Below, piece by piece: positions 37,820-47,226 of a stretch of 64,000 nt of DNA. This DNA is from Mesorhizobium shangrilense. Its GTDB lineage: Bacteria; Pseudomonadota; Alphaproteobacteria; Rhizobiales; Rhizobiaceae. Every line of letters starts with the position of its first letter. Position 1 is the first letter of the stretch. The notes under the pieces are model-generated. The model did no database searches. It was not told the DNA's origin and saw only the letters and a program-made list of their open reading frames with translations. The stretch spans positions 997,501 through 1,061,500 of the forward strand of contig NZ_JAQGPN010000001.1 of assembly GCF_028826155.1 (NCBI RefSeq), given 5' to 3'. Made by a program: the position numbers and the translations under genes.

Positions 37820-38158
37820 TCAGTCGCCCTCGCCAGGCTCCGGCGAGAAGTAGTTTTCGTACTTTCCGGCGACGCCGTCAAACTCCTTGGCGTCGGCGGG
37901 AGCATCCTTCTTGGTCGTTATGTTCGGCCATTTTTCGGCGTATTCGGTGTTGATCTTCAGCCATTTGTCGAGCCCGGACTCGGTGTCCGGCTTGATCGCC
38001 TCGGCAGGGCATTCGGGCTCGCAGACGCCGCAATCGATGCACTCGTCCGGGTGGATGACGAGCATGTTCTCGCCTTCGTAGAAGCAGTCGACCGGACAGA
38101 CCTCGACGCAGTCCATGTACTTGCACTTGATGCAGTTGTCGGTGACGACGTAGGTCAT
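37820..38158 (-). CDS. fdxA: Seven-iron ferredoxin
   Basis: A 112-aa FdxA-type ferredoxin. Cys ligands for one [3Fe-4S] and one [4Fe-4S] cluster are in [20 protein letters not shown] and [18 protein letters not shown]. The C-terminal extension ([18 protein letters not shown]) is typical of this class. It carries electrons for unassigned redox partners. It lies downstream of the S4-domain gene on the same strand (147 nt). Confidence 0.95.
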   Translation of the reverse strand: MTYVVTDNCIKCKYMDCVEVCPVDCFYEGENMLVIHPDECIDCGVCEPECPAEAIKPDTESGLDKWLKINTEYAEKWPNITTKKDAPADAKEFDGVAGKYENYFSPEPGEGD

Positions 38159-38305
38159 TCTCTGAAGCCTGTAGCGAACCTTTTCAGGGCTTTGCAGCGC
38201 CCTTCAGGGTTGAGGTAGACCCTTTGGAGAGAGCGTGCAAGAGTGACGCGTGCGCCGGGTCGGGCCAAGCTGGAATGACTTTGCCTCAACCCGCGCCAAG
38301 CCGGA

Positions 38306-38695
38306 TTACTCTTCCACGGGCGGTTCGCGGTCCGCGCCGCGACGCTCTTTTCTCGTCGGACGCCCGCCCGAGACGTCGCGGATGGGAGCGACGGCGTCAG
38401 GCAGCGAACGGTCATTCGGTGATCGCTCGGGCGACAGGTCCTCGTAGAGTAAACGCGCTTCTTCGTAGGGTCCGCGCCGATCGCCCGGCGCCAGCACGCG
38501 CAGGACGCCGATGCGGCGGTCGAGGTTGACGGTCAGCACATCGCCGGGCTTGACCAGGTCAGACGCCTGCTCCGCTTTTTGCCCGTTCACCCGCACCCGC
38601 CCGGACTGGACGAGCTTGGCCGCGAGCGACCGCGACTTTATGACGCGCGAGAAGAACAGCCACTTGTCGATGCGCTGGCGTCCCGCGCCGGGCAT
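38306..38695 (-). CDS. S4-domain RNA-binding protein, Hsp15 family
   Basis: A 129-aa protein whose N-terminus is an S4 domain (RQRIDKWLFFSRVIKSRSLA, then VNGQKAEQASDLVKPGDVL). Hsp15 proteins bind stalled 50S subunits carrying peptidyl-tRNA. The C-terminal tail is Arg/Glu-rich. Its ATG overlaps the helicase stop (TGATG), so the two are translationally coupled, a known pairing in Rhizobiales. Confidence 0.9.
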   Translation of the reverse strand: MPGAGRQRIDKWLFFSRVIKSRSLAAKLVQSGRVRVNGQKAEQASDLVKPGDVLTVNLDRRIGVLRVLAPGDRRGPYEEARLLYEDLSPERSPNDRSLPDAVAPIRDVSGGRPTRKERRGADREPPVEE

Positions 38696-41600
38696 CACTT
38701 CTTGAGCTGGTCGCGCAGCGCGGCGAGCTTGGCGAAGGGCGAGTCAGGGTCGAAGCGCGCCGGCCTCTCCTCCCGCGGCTTCGCCTGGAAGGACGGCTTG
38801 CCGCCCTTGTTGCGGAAGTCAGGCTTGTTGCGGTCCGGCCGCTCGCCGCGTTCCGGTCTGTCGGCGTGCTGCGGCCGCCCTCCGTGCTTCTGACCATCCC
38901 GGCGCTCGGCGCCGTTGCCGGCCTGCTCGCCGCCCTTCTGGCGGTTGCGGTCGAAGCGCGGTTTGCCTTGGCGGGGGCCGCGCGCCTCCGCTCCGCCTTC
39001 GGCCTCGCCGGCGCTCGGTTGACCCTGCCGGCCGCGCTGGTTCTGGCGATTGCGGTCGCCGTGGCGATGGCGCTGGCGCTGATCGAAACGCTGCGGACGC
39101 CACAGGAGGATCGGCTTCGGCTCCTCGCCAGCTTCGGCGGGTGCTGCTTCGGCTTCCGGTGCGGCTTCCACGTCGCCCGCAACGACGCTGTCAGGCGCGG
39201 CCTCTTCCTCGAGGGAAGGTTGGTCAGGCGACGCCTGATCGAGTGGGGCAGCCTCAGGAGTCGGCTCGACTGCACTCTCCGCGGCTTCAGTCTCCAGACG
39301 ATCAGCCGTCGCGGTGTCGGAAACCGCGTCGCCGGAAACCGCGTCGAGCGCTGCATCGGCACCCCCCTCCGCCCGCTCCGCGGGCGCCTCCCCCTCAAGG
39401 AGGGAGGGGGCGTCGGCGTCTGCCTCGTCTGCGACGTGAGCGTCAGCATCCGCCTCGGCACGCGCCTCTGCTGTTTCGTCGGCCGTAGCGCCCTCGGCGT
39501 CAGACTGCGCCTGGGCGGCCCGCTCGGCGCCCAGCGCCTCGGCCTTTGCGGCAGCTTCGGCCGCGGCCCTTTGCGCCGCCTCGTCCATCGCCTCCAGCTT
39601 CGCCTTCACTTCGGCGGCCGGCTTCGCCTCTGCACGGTAACCGAGACCTTTCAGGATCTCTTCCATGTCGTCGGCATTGGCGCCGAGGATCGACATCATC
39701 GGCGGCGTCACCATGAAGGCCGCGCCATCAAACGCGCCGTCTGGCCGCGCGCCGGTTCCGGCGCGCCAGGAAAGTGCGGGGCGGATCAGGTCGGCGAGAC
39801 GTTCGAGGATGTCGACGCGCACGGCGCGGCGGCCGAGGATGCGGAAGCCGGCCAGCTTGTAGAAGGCCGGATCAAAAGACTGGTTGACCACCACCGAGGT
39901 GCGCCCCGACGCCAGCAGGTGGACGATGTCGCCAAAGCCCGGCTTTTCCTTGCCGTCGTTCTGCAGCGCCCAGAGCAGGGTGACGAGGCTGGCGGGCGCC
40001 GGCTTCAGCAGCGCCGGCGCGAAGATGTGGTAGGCGCCGAAGCGTACGCCCAGTCGTCGCAGGGCCGCGCGGCCCTCCTGATCGAGAGACTTCACGTCGT
40101 CGGCGATGGCGCGGCGCTCGATCAGCCCGAAATTCTCGACGAGGCGGAAGGCGATGCCGCGTGCGATGCCGGACAGCTGTTCCGCCGATTTCAGGTCGAC
40201 CAGCGGCTTCAGGAAGGTTTCCACCTGGAAGCCGACAAAGCGCTCGGCGCGGGCCATGACCTTGTCGCGGGCGTGTCCGGTGAGCTGTTCATCGGTGAGG
40301 AGGATGACGCGCGGTTTCAGCGGGTCCTCGCCGGCAGCCAGCGTCGCGATCGGCGCGCCGATCCAGCGCAGCACGCCGTCGGAGCCAAGCGCGATGTCGT
40401 TGTTGGCGCAGATCGAGAAGCGCTCGGCGCGGGCGTCGAACTCCAGCGCGAGCGCCTTCTGCGCGGCAGTGCGGACGGCTTTTGCGTCCTCTCCCCCGGC
40501 GCTCTGGTCCGCCGTGAATCGGAACCCCTGTAGGTCGCCGACGTGGTGACCTTCGACGGTCACCGTTCCGGCAGGGCTGATTTCGGCTTCAAGCATGCTG
40601 TTCTCTCTCAGGCGCCTCATGAGCACGGATGTCCTGCGATCAACGAAGCGTTTCGTCAACCGGTCATGCAGCGCATCGGACAGCCTGTCTTCGATCTCGC
40701 GCGTTTTTTCCTGCCAGTGTGCCGGATCGGCAAGCCAGCCCGGCCGATTCGACACGAATGTCCAGGTACGGATTTGTGCGATGCGATGCGACAGCGTGTC
40801 GATGTCGCCGTCGGTGGAATCGGCGCGTCGCACCTGTTCGGCCATGTAGTTCTCGTCGACATGGCCGCGCTTGGCGATGTCGAAATAGATCTGGGCGATG
40901 ATGTCGGCGTGCTGCGCCGGCGCGATCTTGCGATAGTCGGGCAGCGCGCAGGCTTCCCACAGCAGGGCGACGCGGTTCGGCGTAACCGCCAGCCGGCGAA
41001 CTTCCTCGTCCTTCGAGAGATACTCCAGCGCCTGCGCGTCGACTGCCGGAAGAGCCCGGGTCAGGCCCTCGATCGGCGAGGGCGTCTCGATCGAGCGCTT
41101 GAGCGCGTCGAGGCTGGCGAAATCGAAGCGCGCGGTGCGCCACTGCAGGACCTTCACCGGATCAAAATCGTGGCTCTCGATCCTCTCGACCAGTTCCTCC
41201 GGGAACGGATCGACCTGGCCGGTAACGCCAAAGGTGCCGTCGCGCATGTGGCGGCCGGCGCGGCCGGCGATCTGCCCAAGCTCGCCCGCATTGAGGTCGC
41301 GGAACTGATAGCCGTCGAATTTCCGGTTCTGGGCGAAGGCGACGTGGTCGACGTCGAGGTTGAGGCCCATGCCGATGGCGTCGGTGGCGATCAGGTAATC
41401 CACGTCGCCGGACTGGAACAGCGCGACCTGCGCGTTGCGCGTGCGGGGGCTGAGCGCGCCGAGCACGACGGCTGCACCGCCGCGCTGGCGACGGATGAGC
41501 TCGGCGATGCCGTAGACCTCGTCGGCGGAGAAGGCGACGACGGCCGAGCGGTTGGGCAGCCGCGTCAGCTTCTTCGAGCCGGCATAGGCCAGATGCGAGA

Positions 41601-42075
41601 GCCGCGGGCGGGTGACAACCGAAATGCCCTTCAGCAGCCTCTGCAGGATGCCCTGCATGGTGGCGGCGCCGAGCAGCAGGGTTTCCTGGCGGCCGCGCAG
41701 ATGCAGCAGGCGGTCGGTGAAGATGTGGCCGCGCTCGAGGTCGCCGGCCAACTGCACCTCGTCAATGGCGACGAAGGCGGCGTCCGTTTCGCGCGGCATC
41801 GCTTCGACGGTGCAGACCGAGTATTTCGCGCCCGGCGGCACGATCTTTTCCTCACCGGTGATCAGCGCGACCTTGTGCGCGCCGACCTTTTCGCAGACGC
41901 GGCCGTACACCTCGCGGGCGAGCAAGCGCAGCGGCAGACCGATCAGGCCCGTCTCATGGGCGACCATGCGCTCGATGGCGAGATGCGTCTTGCCGGTATT
42001 GGTTGGCCCGAGAACCGCCGTCACGTCGCGTCCCGACAGGACAAGCGGTTCGCCCGGCTTAGTCTGAATGTTCAT
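38695..42075 (-). CDS. SUV3-like DEAD/DExH RNA helicase with long disordered tail
   Basis: An 1126-aa helicase. Motif I GPTNTGKTHLAIERM is near residue 24-38, motif II is VAIDEVQLAGD near 105, and motif VI is QIAGRAGRHMRDGTFG near 285. The middle (EQLSGIARGIAFRLVENFGL) matches SUV3-type C-terminal domains. From about residue 850 the protein is Ala/Glu-rich and then, after GEEPKPILLWRPQR, strongly Arg/Gln/Asn-rich, which suggests RNA binding. A palindromic repeat is inserted in frame in the acidic part (residues about 889-905). It is probably an RNA helicase of the degradosome or ribosome type; the exact role is unknown. Confidence 0.88.
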   Translation of the reverse strand: MNIQTKPGEPLVLSGRDVTAVLGPTNTGKTHLAIERMVAHETGLIGLPLRLLAREVYGRVCEKVGAHKVALITGEEKIVPPGAKYSVCTVEAMPRETDAAFVAIDEVQLAGDLERGHIFTDRLLHLRGRQETLLLGAATMQGILQRLLKGISVVTRPRLSHLAYAGSKKLTRLPNRSAVVAFSADEVYGIAELIRRQRGGAAVVLGALSPRTRNAQVALFQSGDVDYLIATDAIGMGLNLDVDHVAFAQNRKFDGYQFRDLNAGELGQIAGRAGRHMRDGTFGVTGQVDPFPEELVERIESHDFDPVKVLQWRTARFDFASLDALKRSIETPSPIEGLTRALPAVDAQALEYLSKDEEVRRLAVTPNRVALLWEACALPDYRKIAPAQHADIIAQIYFDIAKRGHVDENYMAEQVRRADSTDGDIDTLSHRIAQIRTWTFVSNRPGWLADPAHWQEKTREIEDRLSDALHDRLTKRFVDRRTSVLMRRLRENSMLEAEISPAGTVTVEGHHVGDLQGFRFTADQSAGGEDAKAVRTAAQKALALEFDARAERFSICANNDIALGSDGVLRWIGAPIATLAAGEDPLKPRVILLTDEQLTGHARDKVMARAERFVGFQVETFLKPLVDLKSAEQLSGIARGIAFRLVENFGLIERRAIADDVKSLDQEGRAALRRLGVRFGAYHIFAPALLKPAPASLVTLLWALQNDGKEKPGFGDIVHLLASGRTSVVVNQSFDPAFYKLAGFRILGRRAVRVDILERLADLIRPALSWRAGTGARPDGAFDGAAFMVTPPMMSILGANADDMEEILKGLGYRAEAKPAAEVKAKLEAMDEAAQRAAAEAAAKAEALGAERAAQAQSDAEGATADETAEARAEADADAHVADEADADAPSLLEGEAPAERAEGGADAALDAVSGDAVSDTATADRLETEAAESAVEPTPEAAPLDQASPDQPSLEEEAAPDSVVAGDVEAAPEAEAAPAEAGEEPKPILLWRPQRFDQRQRHRHGDRNRQNQRGRQGQPSAGEAEGGAEARGPRQGKPRFDRNRQKGGEQAGNGAERRDGQKHGGRPQHADRPERGERPDRNKPDFRNKGGKPSFQAKPREERPARFDPDSPFAKLAALRDQLKK
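39361..39411. repeat. Palindromic element inside the helicase coding sequence, copy 4
   Basis: CGCCCGC (39370-39376) and GCGGGCG (39380-39386) form a perfect stem with loop TCC. It is followed by GCCTCCCCCTC (39386-39396) pairing with GAGGGAGGGGGC (39400-39411). The style matches the intergenic elements at 18102, 20570 and 24243. It is read in frame on the minus strand as PSLLEGEAPAERAEGG within a disordered acidic linker. Confidence 0.75.
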
Positions 42076-42711
42076 CTTCGGAAATGGCGGCCTTTCTGGC
42101 TCCGCGGCTTCTCATCCGAACGGCGCGAGCTGGCCGTTCTGCCGGGCTGTTGGCGTCGTTCGACAGATAGGCACTCGCGCGCCAAAACGAAAGCAAAATG
42201 TTCCGGATTAATGCTTGGAACGAGTCTGGAACGAATCGGCGACGAATCGCTGACTCCGGCAGATTCAGGGTTTGTTCACCCCAACATGTAGCGGTGCCGC
42301 TATATGTGGTGACAATATGCTGAATCAGCTTGGCAGGTTTTGCGAACGGCAGGGCGAAGAAGGCGTTAACGGCTGCCGGGGAGTGCCGAAGCAGCCGGGC
42401 GCGGCGCGGTAAGATCATGGAAACGTTCACTTTTCCTAATGGCGGATTAACGCCGAGTGTACCGTATTCGTACGTCTCACTTAACAAGGAGCCCAAAGCC
42501 GGAACGAATCAGCGACGAATCGCTGATGGGACGCGATTCCGGATTTGTTCTCACACGATCTTGGGGACCGGCAGGTTCCTGCACCAAGCTGTAGAAATGG
42601 GACGGGCCGCTTTCGTGCGAAAGCGGCCCGCAAATGTTAACGGGAGCACTGGAGAGGGCAGCGAGGCCGCCCTTGGACGCGACGGGTCAACCCTAGCGCC
42701 CAATGTCCGAC
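42076..42711. other. 636-bp intergenic region between lpd and the helicase gene
   Basis: No gene is supported. A 26-nt direct repeat with one mismatch (GGAACGAATC-G/A-GCGACGAATCGCTGA) lies at 42228-42253 and 42501-42526, each able to form a stem TCAGCGA/TCGCTGA with loop CGAA. A near-perfect 24-nt palindrome spans 42284-42307 around TAGCGG-TG-CCGCTA. A long hairpin lies at 42604-42629. The helicase promoter must lie in the left part, on the minus strand. Confidence 0.6.
42604..42629 (-). terminator. Candidate terminator of the TCA operon
   Basis: GGGCCGCTTTC (42604-42614) and GAAAGCGGCCC (42619-42629) form a perfect 11-bp stem with loop GTGC, 80 nt beyond the lpd stop on the minus strand. 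The following T run is poor (CCCATTTC), so termination may be incomplete. Confidence 0.55.
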
Positions 42712-44118
42712 CTACATGTGGATCGGCTTGGCGAATGTAGCGAGCGCCGCTTCCTTGACGGCTTCCGACATGGTCGGGTGGGCGTGGCAGGTGCGGGCCA
42801 GATCCTCCGAGGATCCGCCGAACTCCATCAGCACCGCCGCCTCATGGATCATCTCGCCTGCGCCGAAGCCCATGATGTGGACGCCGAGAACCCGGTCGGT
42901 CTTCTTGTCGGCCAGAACCTTGACGAAGCCGTCGGTGTGAAGCGAGGCGCGGGCGCGGCCGTTCGCCGAGAAGGGGAATTTTCCGGCATTGTAGGCGATG
43001 CCCTCGGCCTTCAGCTGCTCCTCGGTCTTGCCGACGGAGGCGATCTCGGGGCTGGTGTAGACGACGCCCGGGATGACGTCATAGTTCACGTGGCCGGCCT
43101 GCCCGGCGATGATCTCCGCCACCGCAACGCCCTCTTCCTCGGCCTTGTGGGCGAGCATCGGGCCGGCGATCACGTCGCCGATGGCGTAGATGCCCGGCAC
43201 GTTGGTGCGCAGGTGGCCGTCGGTCTTGACGCGGCCGCGCTCGTCGACCTCGACGCCGGCCTCCTTCAGGCCGAGCCCGTCCGTGTAAGGCCGGCGGCCG
43301 GTGGCGACCAGCACGGCGTCCGCCTCGATGGTTTCGGCCGCGCCGCCCTTGACCGGTTCGAAGGTGACGCTGGCGCCCTTCTTGCCCTTGGTCACCGCGG
43401 TGACCTTGGCGCCGAGCTTGAAGTCGAAGCCTTGCTTGCCGAGCATGCGCTGGAACTGCTTTGCGATCTCGCCGTCCATGCCGCCCAGGATGGTGTCGAG
43501 ATATTCGACCACGGTGACCTTGGCCCCGAGCCGCGCCCAGACCGAGCCGAGCTCCAGCCCGATGACGCCGCCGCCGACGACGATCATGTGGCCGGGGACC
43601 TTCTCGAGGTCGAGCGCGCCGGTGGAGGAGAGGATCACCTTCTCGTCGAACTCGACCTTGACGCCCGGGATGCCGGCCACGTCCGAGCCGGTGGCGATGA
43701 CGATGTTCTTCGTGTCGACTTGCTGGACCTTGCCGTCGGCGGCGGTCACCGCCACCTTGCCGGCGGCGACGACGCTGCCGGTGCCGCGCAGCACGTCGAT
43801 CTTGTTCTTCTTCATCAGGAAGTCGAGGCCCTTTGTGTTCTGCTCGACCGTCTGTGCCTTGTGCGCCAGCATCTGCTTCAGGTTGAGCTTGGGCGTGCCG
43901 ACCTCGATGCCGAGGGCCTGGAACGAGTGCTGCGCCTCCATGAACATCTCGGACGCGTGGAGCAGCGCCTTCGAGGGAATGCAGCCGACATTCACGCAGG
44001 TGCCGCCATGCGTCGGCAATTTCTCGACGACCGCGGTTTTCAGCCCGAGCTGGGCCGCCTTGATCGCGCAGACATAGCCCCCAGGGCCGGTTCCGATGAC
44101 GACGACGTCATAAGCCAT
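42712..44118 (-). CDS. lpd: Dihydrolipoamide dehydrogenase (E3)
   Basis: A 468-aa flavoprotein disulfide reductase. FAD motif [20 protein letters not shown], redox disulfide [19 protein letters not shown] motif [20 protein letters not shown] and the C-terminal catalytic [15 protein letters not shown] are complete. It reoxidises lipoyl groups of the 2-oxoglutarate dehydrogenase complex and probably other 2-oxo acid complexes. It is the last gene of the mdh-suc operon, 36 nt after the SDR gene. Confidence 0.96.
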   Translation of the reverse strand: MAYDVVVIGTGPGGYVCAIKAAQLGLKTAVVEKLPTHGGTCVNVGCIPSKALLHASEMFMEAQHSFQALGIEVGTPKLNLKQMLAHKAQTVEQNTKGLDFLMKKNKIDVLRGTGSVVAAGKVAVTAADGKVQQVDTKNIVIATGSDVAGIPGVKVEFDEKVILSSTGALDLEKVPGHMIVVGGGVIGLELGSVWARLGAKVTVVEYLDTILGGMDGEIAKQFQRMLGKQGFDFKLGAKVTAVTKGKKGASVTFEPVKGGAAETIEADAVLVATGRRPYTDGLGLKEAGVEVDERGRVKTDGHLRTNVPGIYAIGDVIAGPMLAHKAEEEGVAVAEIIAGQAGHVNYDVIPGVVYTSPEIASVGKTEEQLKAEGIAYNAGKFPFSANGRARASLHTDGFVKVLADKKTDRVLGVHIMGFGAGEMIHEAAVLMEFGGSSEDLARTCHAHPTMSEAVKEAALATFAKPIHM

Positions 44119-44154
44119 AGTCAGTATCCTTGCTTCAAATCTGGACGGGCCGGC

Positions 44155-44916
44155 TCAGCGGCCGCCCGTCACGTTCAAGATGGCGCCGGTCGTGTAGGAC
44201 GCGGCGTCGGAGAGCAGCCAGACGATCGCCTCGGCGACTTCGTCGGCAGTCCCCGGACGCTTCATCGGCACCATGGCGCCCAACACTTTCGCGCGGTCGG
44301 GAGCCCCGCCGGAGGCGTGGATGTCGGTTTCGATGATGCCGGGAGTAACGGCATTCACACGAATGCCTTCGGTCGCCACCTCACGCGCCAGTCCGACCGT
44401 AAAGGTCTCGATGGCCCCTTTCGAGGCGGCATAGTCGACATACATGCCGGGGGCGCCTAGCGTGGCCGCCGCCGAGGAGAGATTGACGATCGCGCCGCCA
44501 CGCCCGCCCTTCGCGGTGGACATGCGCCTGACCGCTTCGCGCGCGCAGAGAAAGGAGCCGATGATGTTGATGCGCATCATGCGCTCCAGCCGCGCGTTGC
44601 TCATTTCGTCGACTCGCGCGGCCTGGTCCACCACGCCGGCATTGTTGACGAGGCCGTCGAGGCGGCCATAGCGGGCGTCCACCGCCTCGAACATCGCCAG
44701 TATGTCTTCTTCGCTCCCGACGTCGCCCTTGACCGCGAACGCCTCGCCGCCTGCGTCGGAGATCGATTTCACGACTGCATTCGCCGCCGCCTCGTTCGAG
44801 GCGTAGTTGACGGCAACGCGCCAGCCCTGACTGGCTGCGAGCAGCGCGGTCGCCGCGCCGATACCGCGGGAGGCTCCCGTCACCAGAAGCGTCTTCTGAC
44901 CTGCAGCAGCGTTCAT
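44155..44916 (-). CDS. Short-chain dehydrogenase/reductase (SDR)
   Basis: A 253-aa classical SDR: TGASRGIGAATALLA (cofactor loop), NNAG in LDGLVNNAGVVD, catalytic Ser in IVNLSSAAATLGAPGMYVDY with YxxxK as YAASKGA, and PGIIETD. VAVNYASNEAA after the first strand fits NADP(H). Its ATG overlaps the upstream stop (ATGA), so it is coupled to the secreted-protein gene. The substrate is unknown. Its position inside the TCA operon is characteristic of Rhizobiales. Confidence 0.9.
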   Translation of the reverse strand: MNAAAGQKTLLVTGASRGIGAATALLAASQGWRVAVNYASNEAAANAVVKSISDAGGEAFAVKGDVGSEEDILAMFEAVDARYGRLDGLVNNAGVVDQAARVDEMSNARLERMMRINIIGSFLCAREAVRRMSTAKGGRGGAIVNLSSAAATLGAPGMYVDYAASKGAIETFTVGLAREVATEGIRVNAVTPGIIETDIHASGGAPDRAKVLGAMVPMKRPGTADEVAEAIVWLLSDAASYTTGAILNVTGGR

Positions 44917-45434
44917 TCCTGACACCCATCGAGAGAGAAGACGTCCCACGGCTTCTTCGCGAGGCCGAGCGGCTGCAGGGCCGGCGAAGCCGCGACGGAA
45001 GGGCCGAGATCCGCAAAGAGCAGGAGGTCGGGCGCGGGCTCGCCCTCAGCCGGCAACAGGCCGATCTTGCCGGCCTTGTCGGAGGCGTAGACGACGCCTT
45101 CCCACACGGTGCACGCGGCGATTTCCTCGCCGGTGACATCGCCGCTGGGGCACTTGTACATCAGCATGCCATAGGAGCGGGACACGCCCTCCGTCCACAT
45201 CACGATGCCATCCAGCACGACATCGTCGCCGAGCAGCATCCTGAAGCTGTTGGTGACGGCCGCGCTTTCGACAACAGGCGTGAACTCGACGCGTGCGCCG
45301 GACTCAGGCTCGCCATAGGTTGCGAGTTCGACCGGGCAGGCGGCCAGGGCAGGGGAAGCACCGCTCGAAATCCCGCATGCGACCGCCGCTGCGACCGCCT
45401 TGCGATATGCCGCCGTTCGACCGGACACCTTCAC
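44913..45434 (-). CDS. Small secreted protein of unknown function
   Basis: A 173-aa protein. The start is GTG overlapping the MAPEG stop (GTGA). The N-terminus is a Sec signal peptide (RTAAYRKAVAAAVACGISSG..., likely cleaved after ALA, leaving ACPVEL). The mature part has a few Cys (YKCPSGDV, AACTVWEG) and no motif I can name. Tight coupling on both sides suggests a shared function with the MAPEG protein and the SDR. Confidence 0.75.
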   Translation of the reverse strand: MKVSGRTAAYRKAVAAAVACGISSGASPALAACPVELATYGEPESGARVEFTPVVESAAVTNSFRMLLGDDVVLDGIVMWTEGVSRSYGMLMYKCPSGDVTGEEIAACTVWEGVVYASDKAGKIGLLPAEGEPAPDLLLFADLGPSVAASPALQPLGLAKKPWDVFSLDGCQE

Positions 45435-45835
45435 GCCATCAACCTGATCAGCATCATCAGCAGGCCGACGATGGAGGCCAGCCAGGCCAGCGTCCGCCAC
45501 ACGGGGATGCCCAGCGCGTAGAGCACGACATAGACGATGCGTGCCGCCAGCCACAGCCATGCGCCGGTCGCGGCGATGCCACCCCCCTTGCCGGTGACGA
45601 CCAGCGCCAGCGCAAGCGCCACGAAAGCAGGATAGGTCTCCAGAAGATTGCGTAATGCACGAGAAAGACGGCCGGACACGACGTATCGCGAGGTGCGCCC
45701 CTCGTCGCGCGGACTGAACAGGTATTTTGGGCCGAGGTCGTAGGTGGAGAAGGCCTGCGCGACAACCTGAACCAGCAGGAGCACGACGCTCCAGCCGAGT
45801 ACGGTCATCTCAGTCGAGGCGGCAGCGGTTTCCAT
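45431..45835 (-). CDS. MAPEG-family membrane protein
   Basis: A 134-aa protein with four hydrophobic helices. MAPEG features include the early LVQVVAQAFSTYDLGPKYLF, the RALRNLLETYPAFVALALAL helix carrying the conserved ExYP, and ARIVYVVLYALGIPVWRTLA. Human members are glutathione-dependent; bacterial ones are mostly uncharacterised. The start METAAAS has AGGGGA upstream. It follows sucB by 91 nt. Confidence 0.88.
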   Translation of the reverse strand: METAAASTEMTVLGWSVVLLLVQVVAQAFSTYDLGPKYLFSPRDEGRTSRYVVSGRLSRALRNLLETYPAFVALALALVVTGKGGGIAATGAWLWLAARIVYVVLYALGIPVWRTLAWLASIVGLLMMLIRLMA

Positions 45836-45926
45836 CACTGTTCCCCTTGGCAACGGCGCCCCAGGGGCGGGGCGCCGCCAATCAACCTAGCCTAATCCCG
45901 GCTGGAGGGAATGGCCCCAACGCGGA

Positions 45927-47207
<1,281 letters not shown>

Positions 47208-47226
47208 CTGTCTTTCCGATCTCTTT

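Noticed and set aside
42703..44460. A 585-codon plus-strand frame over lpd and the SDR gene
   Set aside because: It is antisense to lpd, whose motifs are complete. The composition is typical of a complementary frame and no start signal is seen.
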